Shown: piece by piece, positions 31,285 through 45,000 of the stretch
Position numbering within the stretch: position 1 is the first letter of the stretch
How the letters are laid out: each line of letters begins with the position of its first letter
From: Nemertoderma westbladi
Lineage: Eukaryota; Xenacoelomorpha; Nemertodermatida; Nemertodermatidae
Reading direction: 5' to 3'
Assembly: GCA_032718475.1 (NCBI GenBank)
Contig: JAUCBJ010000367.1
Location: forward strand, 1-64,000
Length of the DNA: 64,000 bases
Program-made: the position numbers and the translations under genes
Notes under the pieces: model-generated
Told to the model about the DNA's origin: nothing
The model's database searches: none
Seen by the model: only the letters and a program-made list of their open reading frames with translations

Positions 31285-34200
31285 ATGGGAGGTAGATATT
31301 CAACTAGAGATACACTCGGGAGACGGGAGACGGGTGGTAGATATTCAACTAGAGATACACTCGGGAATCGGGAGATGGGAGGTAGATATTCAACTAGAGA
31401 TACACTCGGGAGATGGGAGACGGGAGGTAGATACTCAACTAGAGATACACTCGGGAATCGGGAGACGGGAGGTAGATATTCAACTAGAGATACACTCGGG
31501 AGATGGGAGGTGGGAGGTAGATATTCAACTAGAGATACACTCGGGAATCAGAAGACGGGAGGTAGATATTCAACTAGAGATACACTCGGGAATCGGGAGA
31601 TGGGAGGTAGATATTCAACTAGAGATACACTCGGGAATCGGGAGGTAGATATTCAACTAGAGATACACTCGGGAATCAGAAGACGGGAGGTAGATATTCA
31701 ACTAGAGATACACTCGGGAATCAGGAGACGGGAGGTAGATATTCAACTAGAGATACACTCGGGAATCGGGAGGTAGATATTCAACTAGAGATACACTCGG
31801 GAATCAGAAGATGGGAGGTAGATATTCAACTAGAGATACACTCGGGAATCGGGAGACGGGAGGTAGATATTCAACTAGAGATACACTCGGGAATCGGGAG
31901 ATGGGAGGTAGATATTCAACTAGAGATACACTCGGGAATCGGGAGACGGGAGGTAGATATTCAACTAGAGATACATTCGGGAATCGGGAGGTAGATATTC
32001 AACTAGAGATACACTCGGGAATCAGAAGACGGGAGGTAGATATTCAACTAGAGATACACTCGGTAATCGGGAGACGGGAGGTAGATATTCAACTAGAGAT
32101 ACACTCGGGAATCAGAAGACGGGAGGTAGATATTCAACTAGCGATACACTCGGGAGACGGGAGGTAGATATTCAACTAGAGATACACTCGGGAATCGGGA
32201 GGTAGATATTCAACTAGAGATACACTCGGGAGACGGGAGATACACTCGGGAATCGGGAGATGGGAGGTAGATATTCAACTAGAGATGCACTCGGGAATCG
32301 GGAGGTAGATATTCAACTAGAGATACACTCGGGAGACGGGAGATGGGAGGTAGATATTCAACTAGAGATACACTCGGGAATCGGGAGATGGGGGGTAGAT
32401 ATTCAACTAGAGATACACTCGGGAATCGGGAGATGGGAGGTAGATATTCAACTAGAGATACACTCGGGAATCAGGAGACGGGAGGTAGATATTCAACTAG
32501 AGATACACTCAGGAATCGGGAGATGGGAGGTAGATATTCAACTAGACTCGGGATACACTCGGGAGACGGGAGGTAGATATTCAACTAGAGATACACTCGG
32601 GAATCGGGAGAAGGGAGGTAGATATTCAACTAGAGATACACTCGGGAGATGGGAGGTAGATATTCAACTAGAGATACACTCGGGAATCGGGACACGGGAG
32701 GTAGATATTCAACTAGAGATACACTCGGGAGACGGGAGATGGGAGGTAGATATTCAACTAGAGATACACTCGGAATCAGGAGACGGGAGGTAGATATTCA
32801 ACTAGAGATACAGTCGGGAATCGGGAGGTAGATATTCAACTAGAGATACACTCGGGAGACGGGAGATGGGAGGTAGATATTCAACTAGAGATACACTCGG
32901 GAATCGGGACACGGGAGGTAGATATTCAACTAAAGATACACTCGGGAGACGGGAGGTAGATATTCAACTAGAGATACACTCGGGAATCGGGAGATGGGAG
33001 GTAGATATTCAACTAGAGATGCACTCGGGATACGGGAGGTAGATATTCAACTAGAGATACACTCGGGAGACGGGAGGTAGATATTCAACTAGAGGTACAC
33101 TCGGGAGACGGGAGGTAGATATTCAACTAGAGATACACTCGGGAATCGGGAGACGGGAGGTAGATATTCAACTAGAGATACAGTCGGGAATCGGGAGGTA
33201 GATATTCAACTAGAGATACACTCGGGAATCGGGAGATGGGAGGTAGATATTCAACTAGAGATACACTCGGGAGACGGGAGATGGGAGGTAGATATTCAAC
33301 TAGAGATACACTCGGGAGACGGGAGATGGGAGGTAGATATTCAACTAGAGATACACTCGGGACACGGGAGGTAGATATTCAACTAGAGATACACTCGGGA
33401 ATCGGGAGATGGGAGGTAGATATTCAACTAGAGATACACTCGGGAGATGGGAGGTAGATATTCAACTAGAGATACAGTCGGGAGACGGGAGGTAGATATT
33501 CAACTAGAGATACACTCGGGAGATGGGAGGTAGATATTCAACTAGAGATACACTCGGGAATCGGGAGATGGGAGGTAGATATTCAACTAGAGATACACTC
33601 GGGAATCGGGAGATGGGAGGTAGATATTCAACTAGAGATACACTCGGGAGACGGGAGGTAGATATTCAACTAGAGATACACTCGGGAATCGGGAGACGGG
33701 AGGTAGATATTCAACTAGAGATACACTCGGGAGACGGGAGGTAGATATTCAACTAGAGATACACTCGGGAATCGGGAGACGGGAGGTAGATATTCAACTA
33801 GAGATACACTCGGGAATCGGGAGATGGGAGGTAGATATTCAACTAGAGATACACTCGGGAATCGGGAGATGGGAGGTAGATATTCAACTAGAGATACAGT
33901 CCGGAATCGGGAGGTAGATATTCAACTAGAGATACAGTCGGGAATCGGGAGGTATATATTCAACTAGAGATACACTCGGGAGATGGGAGGTATATATTCA
34001 ACTAGAGATACACTCGGGAATCAGAAGACGGGGGGTAGATATTCAACTAGAGATACACTCGGGAATCGGGAGATGGGAGGTATATATTCAACTAGAGATA
34101 CACTCGGGAGATGGGAGGTATATATTCAACTAGAGATACACTCGGGAATCAGAAGACGGGGGGTAGATATTCAACTAGAGATACACTCGGGAATCGGGAG

Positions 34201-36740
34201 ACGGGAGGTAGATATTCCACTAGAGATACACTCGGGAGATGGGAGGTATATATTCAACTAGAGATACACTCGGGAATCGGGAGATGGGAGGTATATATTC
34301 AACTAGAGATACACTCGGGAATCGGGACACGGGAGGTAGATAATCAACTAGAGATACACTCGGGAATCGGGAGATGGGAGGTAGATATTCAACTAGAGAT
34401 ACACTCGGGAATCGGGAGATGGGAGGTAGATATTCAACTAGAGATACACTCGGGAGATGGGAGGTAGATATTCAACTAGAGATACAGTCCGGAATCGGGA
34501 GGTAGATATTCAACTAGAGATACAGTCGGGAATCGGGAGGTAGATATTCAACTAGAGATACACTCGGGAATCGGGAGGTAGATATTCAACTAGAGATACA
34601 CTCGGGAATCGGGAGATGGGAGGTAGATATTCAACTAGAGATACACTCGGGAATCGGGAGATGGGAGGTAGATATTCAACTAGAGATACACTCGGGAATC
34701 GTGAGATGGGAGGTAGATATTCAACTAGAGATACACTCGGGAGACGGGAGGTCGATATTCAACTAGAGATACAGTCCGGAATCGGGCGGTAGATATTCAA
34801 CTAGAGATACACTCGGGAGATGGGAGGTCGATATTCAACTAGAGATACAGTCCGGAATCGGGAGGTAGATATTCAACTAGAGATACACTCGGGAGATGGG
34901 AGGTCGATATTCAACTAGAGATACAGTCCGGAATCGGGAGGTAGATATTCAACTAGAGATACAGTCGGGAATCGGGAGGTAGATATTCAACTAGAGATAC
35001 ACTCGGGAATCGGGAGGTAGATATTCAACTAGAGATACACTCGGGAATCGGGAGACGGGAGGTAGATATTCAACTAGAGATACACTCGGGAATCGGGAGA
35101 TGGGAGGTAGATATTCAACTAGAGATACACTCGGGAGACGGGAGACTGGTGGTATATATTCAACTAGAGATACACTCGGGAATCGGGAGATGGGAGGTAG
35201 ATATTCAACTAGAGATACACTCGGGAGATGGGAGACGGGAGGTAGATATTCAACTAGAGATACACTCGGGAATCGGGAGACGGGAGGTAGATATTCAACT
35301 AGAGATACACTCGGGAGATGGGAGGTGGGAGGTAGATATTCAACTAGAGATACACTCGGGAATCAGAAGACGGGAGGTAGATATTCAACTAGAGATACAC
35401 TCGGGAATCGGGAGATGGGAGGTAGATATTCAACTAGAGATACACTCGGGAATCGGGAGGTAGATATTCAACTAGAGATACACTCGGGAATCAGAAGACG
35501 GGAGGTAGATATTCAACTAGAGATACACTCGGGAATCAGGAGACGGGAGGTAGATATTCAACTAGAGATACACTCGGGAATCGGGAGGTAGATATTCAAC
35601 TAGAGATACACTCGGGAATCAGAAGATGGGAGGTAGATATTCAACTAGAGATACACTCGGGAATCGGGAGACGGGAGGTAGATATTCAACTAGAGATACA
35701 CTCGGGAATCGGGAGATGGGAGGTAGATATTCAACTAGAGATACACTCGGGAATCGGGAGACGGGAGGTAGATATTCAACTAGAGATACACTCGGGAATC
35801 GGGAGGTAGATATTCAACTAGAGATACACTCGGGAATCAGAAGACGGGAGGTAGATATTCAACTAGAGATACACTCGGGAATCGGGAGACGGGAGGTAGA
35901 TATTCAACTAGAGATACACTCGGGAATCAGAAGACGGGAGGTAGATATTCAACTAGCGATACACTCGGGAATCGGGAGACGGGAGGTAGATATTCAACTA
36001 GAGATACACTCGGGAATCGGGAGGTAGATATTCAACTAGAGATACACTCGGGAATCAGAAGACGGGAGGTAGATATTCAACTAGAGATACACTCGGGAAT
36101 CGGGAGATGGGAGGTAGATATTCAACTAGAGATACACTCGGGAATCGGGAGGTAGATATTCAACTAGCGATACACTCGGGAATCGGGAGATGGGAGGTAT
36201 ATATTCAACTAGAGATACACTCGGGAATTGGGAGATGGGAGGTAGATATTCAACTAGAGATACACTCGGGAATCGAGAGATGGGAGGTAGATATTCAACT
36301 AGAGATACACTCGGGAGATGGGAGGTAGATATTCAACTAGCGATACACTCGGGAATCGGGAGATGGGAGGTATATATTCAACTAGAGATACACTCGGGAA
36401 TCAGAAGACGGGAGGTAGATATTCAACTAGAGATACACTCGGGAATCGGGAGATGGGAGGTAGATATTCAACTAGAGATACACTCGGGAATCGGGAGATG
36501 GGAGGTAGATATTCAACTAGAGATACACTCGGGAATCGGGAGACGGGAGGTAGATATTCAACTATAGATACACTCGGGAGATGGGAGGTAGATATTCAAC
36601 TAGAGATACACTCGGGAATCGGGAGATGGGAGGTATATATTCAACTAGAGATACACTCGGGAATCAGAAGACGGGAGGTAGATATTCAACTAGAGATACA
36701 CTCGGGAATCGGGAGATGGGAGGTATATATTCAACTAGAG
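31285..36740 (+). repeat. Large duplicated block of the satellite, copy 2 (MITE-free)
   Basis: Counterpart of 20,321-26,219. At 31,805-31,830 it carries the uninterrupted sequence (AGAAGATGGGAGGTAGATAT) that the MITE splits at 20,852/21,352. It thus shows the empty site within the same array. Confidence 0.85.
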
Positions 36741-39009
36741 ATACACTCGGGAATCGGGAGACGGGAGGTAGATATTCAACTAGAGATACACTCGGGAATC
36801 GGGAGATGGGAGGTAGATATTCAACTAGAGATACACTCGGGAGATGGGAGGTAGATATTCAACTAGAGATACAGTCCGGAATCGGGAGGTAGATATTCAA
36901 CTAGAGATACAGTCGGGAATCGGGAGGTAGATATTCAACTAGAGATACACTCGGGAATCGGGAGGTAGATATTCAACTAGAGATACACTCGGGAATCGGG
37001 AGATGGGAGGTAGATATTCAACTAGAGATACACTCGGGAATCGGGAGATGGGAGGTAGATATTCAACTAGAGATACACTCGGGAATCGTGAGATGGGAGG
37101 TAGATATTCAACTAGAGATACACTCGGGAGACGGGAGGTCGATATTCAACTAGAGATACAGTCCGGAATCGGGAGGTAGATATTCAACTAGAGATACACT
37201 CGGGAGATGGGAGGTCGATATTCAACTAGAGATACAGTCCGGAATCGGGAGGTAGATATTCAACTAGAGATACACTCGGGAGATGGGAGGTCGATATTCA
37301 ACTAGAGATACAGTCCGGAATCGGGAGGTAGATATTCAACTAGAGATACAGTCGGGAATCGGGAGGTAGATATTCAACTAGAGATACACTCGGGAATCGG
37401 GAGGTAGATATTCAACTAGAGATACACTCGGGAATCGGGAGACGGGAGGTAGATATTCAACTAGAGATACACTCGGGAATCGGGAGATGGGAGGTAGATA
37501 TTCAACTAGAGATACACTCGGGAGACGGGAGACTGGTGGTATATATTCAACTAGAGATACACTCGGGAATCGGGAGATGGGAGGTAGATATTCAACTAGA
37601 GATACACTCGGGAGATGGGAGACGGGAGGTAGATATTCAACTAGAGATACACTCGGGAATCGGGAGACGGGAGGTAGATATTCAACTAGAGATACACTCG
37701 GGAGATGGGAGGTGGGAGGTAGATATTCAACTAGAGATACACTCGGGAATCAGAAGACGGGAGGTAGATATTCAACTAGAGATACACTCGGGAATCGGGA
37801 GATGGGAGGTAGATATTCAACTAGAGATACACTCGGGAATCGGGAGGTAGATATTCAACTAGAGATACACTCGGGAATCAGAAGACGGGAGGTAGATATT
37901 CAACTAGAGATACACTCGGGAATCAGGAGACGGGAGGTAGATATTCAACTAGAGATACACTCGGGAATCTGGAGGTAGATATTCAACTAGAGATACACTC
38001 GGGAATCAGAAGATGGGAGGTAGATATTCAACTAGAGATACACTCGGGAATCGGGAGACGGGAGGTAGATATTCAACTAGAGATACACTCGGGAATCGGG
38101 AGATGGGAGGTAGATATTCAACTAGAGATACACTCGGGAATCGGGAGACGGGAGGTAGATATTCAACTAGAGATACACTCGGGAATCGGGAGGTAGATAT
38201 TCAACTAGAGATACACTCGGGAATCAGAAGACGGGAGGTAGATATTCAACTAGAGATACACTCGGGAATCGGGAGACGGGAGGTAGATATTCAACTAGAG
38301 ATACACTCGGGAATCAGAAGACGGGAGGTAGATATTCAACTAGCGATACACTCGGGAATCGGGAGACGGGAGGTAGATATTCAACTAGAGATACACTCGG
38401 GAATCGGGAGGTAGATATTCAACTAGAGATACACTCGGGAATCAGAAGACGGGAGGTAGATATTCAACTAGAGATACACTCGGGAATCGGGAGATGGGAG
38501 GTAGATATTCAACTAGAGATACACTCGGGAATCGGGAGGTAGATATTCAACTAGCGATACACTCGGGAATCGGGAGATGGGAGGTATATATTCAACTAGA
38601 GATACACTCGGGAATTGGGAGATGGGAGGTAGATATTCAACTAGAGATACACTCGGGAATCGAGAGATGGGAGGTAGATATTCAACTAGAGATACACTCG
38701 GGAGATGGGAGGTAGATATTCAACTAGCGATACACTCGGGAATCGGGAGATGGGAGGTATATATTCAACTAGAGATACACTCGGGAATCAGAAGACGGGA
38801 GGTAGATATTCAACTAGAGATACACTCGGGAATCGGGAGATGGGAGGTAGATATTCAACTAGAGATACACTCGGGAATCGGGAGATGGGAGGTAGATATT
38901 CAACTAGAGATACACTCGGGAATCGGGAGATGGGAGGTAGATATTCAACTAGAGATACACTCGGGAATCGGGAGATGGGAGGTAGATATTCAACTAGAGA
39001 TACACTCGG

Positions 39010-42000
39010 GAATTGGGAGAAGGGAGGTAGATATTCAACTAGAGATGCACTCGGGAATTGGGAGAAGGGAGGTAGATATTCAACTAGAGATGCACTCGGG
39101 AGACGGGAGGTAGATATTCAACTAGAGATACACTCGGGAATCGGGAGATGGGAGGTAGATATTCAACTAGACTCGGGATACACTCGGGAGACGGGAGGTA
39201 GATATTCAACTAGAGATACACTCGGGAATCAGAAGACGGGAGGTAGATATTCAACTAGAGATACACTCGGGAATCGGGAGATGGGAGGTAGATATTCAAC
39301 TAGAGATACACTCGGGAATCGGGAGATGGGAGATAGATATTCAACTAGACTCGGGATACACTCGGGAGACGGGAGGTAGATATTCAACTAGAGATACACT
39401 CGGGAATCGGGAGATGGGAGGTAGATATTCAACTAGAGATACACTCGGGAGACGGGAGACGGGAGGTAGATATTCAACTAGAGATACACTCGGGAATCGG
39501 GAGATGGGAGATAGATATTCAACTAGACTCGGGATACACTCGGGAGACGGGAGGTATATATTCAACTAGAGATACACTCGGGAATTGGGAGAAGGGAGGT
39601 AGATATTCAACTAGAGATACACTCGGGAATCGGGAGATGGGAGGTAGATATTCAACTAGAGATACACTCGGGAATCGGGAGATGGGAGGTAGATATTCAA
39701 CTAGAGATACAGTCGGGAATCGGGAGGTAGATATTCAACTAGAGATACACTCGGGAATCGGGAGATGGGAGATAGATATTCAACTAGACTCGGGATACAC
39801 TCGGGAGACGGGAGGTAGATATTCAACTAGAGATACACTCGGGAATCGGGAGATGGGAGGTAGATATTCAACTAGAGATACACTCGGGAATCGGGAGATG
39901 GGAGGTAGATATTCAACTAGAGATACACTCGGGAATCGGGAGATGGGAGGTAGATATTCAACTAGAGATACACTCGGGAATCGGGAGATGGGAGGTAGAT
40001 ATTCAACTAGAGATACACTCGGGAATCGGGAGATGGGAGGTAGATATTCAACTAGAGATACACTCGGGAATTGGGAGAAGGGAGGTAGATATTCAACTAG
40101 AGATGCACTCGGGAATCGGGAGATGGGAGGTAGATATTCAACTAGAGATACACTCGGGAATTGGGAGATAGGAGGTAGATATTCAACTAGAGATACACTC
40201 GGGAATTGGGAGATGGGAGGTAGATATTCAACTAGAGATACACTCGGGAGACGGGAGGTAGATATTCAACTAGAGATACACTCGGGAATCGGGAGATGGG
40301 AGATAGATATTCAACTAGACTCGGGATACACTCGGGAGACGGGAGGTAGATATTCAACTAGAGATACACTCGGGAATCGGGAGATGGGAGGTAGATATTC
40401 AACTAGAGATACACTCGGGAGACGGGAGGTAGATATTCAACTAGAGATACACTCGGGAATCGGGAGATGGGAGATAGATATTCAACTAGACTCGGGATAC
40501 ACTCGGGAGACGGGAGGTAGATATTCAACTAGAGATACACTCGGGAATCGGGAGATGGGAGGTAGATATTCAACTAGAGATACACTCGGGAATCGGGAGA
40601 TGGGAGGTAGATATTCAACTAGAGATACACTCGGGAATCGGGAGATGGGAGGTATATATTCAACTAGAGATACACTCGGGAGACGGGAGGTAGATATTCA
40701 ACTAGAGATACACTCGGGAATCGGGAGATGGGAGGTAGATATTCAACTAGAGATACACTCGGGAATCGGGAGATGGGAGGTAGATATTCAACTAGAGATA
40801 CACTCGGGAATCGGGAGATGGGAGGTAGATATTCAACTAGAGATGCACTCGGGAGACGGGAGATGGGAGGTAGATATTCAACTAGAGATACACTCGGGAA
40901 TCGGGAGATGGGAGATAGATATTCAACTAGAGATACACTCGGGAATCGGGAGATGGGAGGTAGATATTCAACTAGAGATACACTCGGGAATCGGGAGATG
41001 GGAGGTAGATATTCAACTAGAGATACACTCGGGAATCGGGAGATGGGAGGTAGATATTCAACTAGAGATACACTCGGGAATCGGGAGATGGGAGGTAGAT
41101 ATTCAACTAGAGATACACTCGGGAATCGGGAGATGGGAGGTAGATATTCAACTAGAGATGCACTCGGGAGACGGGAGATGGGAGGTAGATATTCAACTAG
41201 AGATACACTCGGGAATCGGGAGATGGGAGATAGATATTCAACTAGACTCGGGATACACTCGGGAGACGGGAGGTAGATATTCAACTAGAGATACACTCGG
41301 GAATCGGGAGATGGGAGGTAGATATTCAACTAGAGATACACTCGGGAGACGGGAGGTAGATATTCAACTAGAGATACACTCGGGAATCGGGAGATGGGAG
41401 ATAGATATTCAACTAGACTCGGGATACACTCGGGAGACGGGAGGTAGATATTCAACTAGAGATACACTCGGGAATCGGGAGATGGGAGGTAGATATTCAA
41501 CTAGAGATACACTCGGGAATCGGGAGATGGGAGGTAGATATTCAACTAGAGATACACTCGGGAATCGGGAGATGGGAGGTAGATATTCAACTAGAGATAC
41601 ACTCGGGAATCGGGAGATGGGAGGTAGATATTCAACTAGAGATACACTCGGGAATCGGGAGATGGGAGGTAGATATTCAACTAGAGATACACTCGGGAAT
41701 CGGGAGATGGGAGGTAGATATTCAACTAGAGATGCACTCGGGAGACGGGAGATGGGAGGTAGATATTCAACTAGAGATACACTCGGGAGACGGGAGATGG
41801 GAGGTAGATATTCAACTAGAGATACACTCGGGAGACGGGAGACGGGAGGTAGATATTCAACTAGAGATACACTCGGGAATCGGGAGATGGGAGGTAGATA
41901 TTCAACTAGAGATACACTCGGGAATCAGAAGACGGGAGGTAGATATTCAACTAGAGATACACTCGGGAATCGGGAGATGGGAGGTATATATTCAACTAGA

Positions 42001-45000
42001 GATACACTCGGGAATTGGGAGAAGGGAGGTAGATATTCAACTAGAGATGCACTCGGGAGACGGGAGGTAGATATTCAACTAGAGATACACTCGGGAGACG
42101 GGAGGTAGATATTCAACTAGAGATGCACTCGGGAGACGGGAGGTAGATATTCAACTAGAGATGCACTCGGGAGACGGGAGGTAGATATTCAACTAGAGAT
42201 ACACTCGGGAGACGGGAGGTAGATATTCAACTAGAGATGCACTCGGGAGACGGGAGGTAGATATTCAACTAGAGATACACTCGGGAATTGGGAGATGGGA
42301 GGTAGATATTCAACTAGAGATACACTCGGGAGATGGGAGGTAGATATTCAACTAGAGATACACTCGGGAGACGGGAGGTAGATATTCAACTAGAGATGCA
42401 CTCGGGAGACGGGAGGTAGATATTCAACTAGAGATGCACTCGGGAGACGGGAGGTAGATATTCAACTAGAGATACACTCGGGAGACGGGAGGTAGATATT
42501 CAACTAGAGATGCACTCGGGAGACGGGAGGTAGATATTCAACTAGAGATACACTCGGGAATTGGGAGAAGGGAGGTAGATATTCAACTAGAGATGCACTC
42601 GGGAATCGGGAGATGGGAGGTAGATATTCAACTAGAGATACACTCGGGAATTGGGAGAAGGGAGGTAGATATTCAACTAGAGATGCACTCGGGAGACGGG
42701 AGGTAGATATTCAACTAGAGATACACTCGGGAATCGGGAGATGGGAGGTAGATATTCAACTAGAGATACACTCGGGAATTGGGAGAAGGGAGGTAGATAT
42801 TCAACTAGAGATGCACTCGGGAATCGGGAGATGGGAGGTAGATATTCAACTAGAGATACACTCGGGAATTGGGAGAAGGGAGGTAGATATTCAACTAGAG
42901 ATACACTCGGGAGACGGGAGGTAGATATTCAACTAGAGATGCACTCGGGAGACGGGAGGTAGATATTCAACTAGAGATACACTCGGGAATCGGGAGATGG
43001 GAGGTAGATATTCAACTAGAGATACACTCGGGAATTGGGAGAAGGGAGGTAGATATTCAACTAGAGATGCACTCGGGAGACGGGAGACGGGAGGTAGATA
43101 TTCAACTAGAGATACACTCGGGAATCGGGAGATGGGAGGTAGATATTCAACTAGAGATACACTCGGGAATTGGGAGAAGGGAGGTAGATATTCAACTAGA
43201 GATACACTCGGGAGATGGGAGGTAGATATTCAACTAGAGATGCACTCGGGAATCGGGAGATGGGAGGTAGATATTCAACTAGAGATGCACTCGGGAATCG
43301 GGAGATGGGAGGTAGATATTCAACTAGAGATACACTCGGGAATTGGGAGAAGGGAGGTAGATATTCAACTAGAGATGCACTCGGGAGACGGGAGGTAGAT
43401 ATTCAACTAGAGATACACTCGGGAGACGGGAGGTAGATATTCAACTAGAGATACACTCGGGAATCGGGAGATGGGAGGTAGATATTCAACTAGAGATACA
43501 CTCGGGAATTGGGAGAAGGGAGGTAGATATTCAACTAGAGATGCACTCGGGAGACGGGAGATGGGAGGTAGATATTCAACTAGAGATACACTCGGGAGAT
43601 GGGAGGTAGATATTCAACTAGAGATACACTCGGGAATCGGGAGATGGGAGGTAGATATTCAACTAGAGATACACTCGGGAATTGGGAGATGGGAGGTAGA
43701 TATTCAACTAGAGATACACTCGGGAGATGGGAGGTAGATATTCAACTAGAGATACACTCGGGAATCGGGAGATGGGAGGTAGATATTCAACTAGAGATAC
43801 ACTCGGGAATTGGGAGATGGGAGGTAGATATTCAACTAGAGATACACTCGGGAGATGGGAGGTAGATATTCAACTAGAGATGCACTCGGGAATCGGGAGA
43901 TGGGAGGTAGATATTCAACTAGAGATACACTCGGGAATTGGGAGATGGGAGGTAGATATTCAACTAGAGATACACTCGGGAGATGGGAGGTAGATATTCA
44001 ACTAGAGATGCACTCGGGAATCGGGAGATGGGAGGTAGATATTCAACTAGAGATGCACTCGGGAATCGGGAGATGGGAGGTAGATATTCAACTAGAGATG
44101 CACTCGGGAGACGGGAGACGGGAGGTAGATATTCAACTAGAGATACACTCGGGAATCGGGAGATGGGAGGTAGATATTCAACTAGAGATACACTCGGGAA
44201 TTGGGAGAAGGGAGGTAGATATTCAACTAGAGATACACTCGGGAGATGGGAGGTAGATATTCAACTAGAGATGCACTCGGGAGATGGGAGGTAGATATTC
44301 AACTAGAGATGCACTCGGGAATCGGGAGATGGGAGGTAGATATTCAACTAGAGATACACTCGGGAATCGGGAGATGGGAGGTATATATTCAACTAGAGAT
44401 ACACTCGGGAGACGGGAGACGGGAGGTAGATATTCAACTAGAGATACACTCGGGAATCGGGAGATGGGAGGTAGATATTCAACTAGAGATACACTCGGGA
44501 ATTGGGAGAAGGGAGGTAGATATTCAACTAGAGATGCACTCGGGAATCGGGAGATGGGAGGTAGATATTCAACTAGAGATACACTCGGGAATTGGGAGAA
44601 GGGAGGTAGATATTCAACTAGAGATACACTCGGGAATTGGGAGACGGGAGGTAGATATTCAACTAGAGATACACTCGGGAATCAGGAGACGGGAGGTAGA
44701 TATTCAACTAGAGATACACTCGGGAATTGGGAGAAGGGAGGTAGATATTCAACTAGAGATACACTCGGGAATCGGGAGGTAGATATTCAACTAGAGATAC
44801 ACTCGGGAATTGGGAGAAGGGAGGTAGATATTCAACTAGAGATGCACTCGGGAGACGGGAGATGGGAGGTAGATATTCAACTAGAGATACACTCGGGAGA
44901 TGGGAGGTAGATATTCAACTAGAGATACACTCGGGAATCGGGAGATGGGAGGTAGATATTCAACTAGAGATGCACTCGGGAGACGGGAGATGGGAGGTAG

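Noticed and set aside
39637-42108. An 823-codon ORF and dozens of smaller ones with periodic MGGRYSTRDTLGNRE or WEVDIQLEIHSGIGR
   Set aside because: They are translations of the satellite. A 45-bp period keeps the frame, 38-bp units switch it, and both plus frames and the minus strand are open. No start context, splice signal or codon bias is independent of the repeat.
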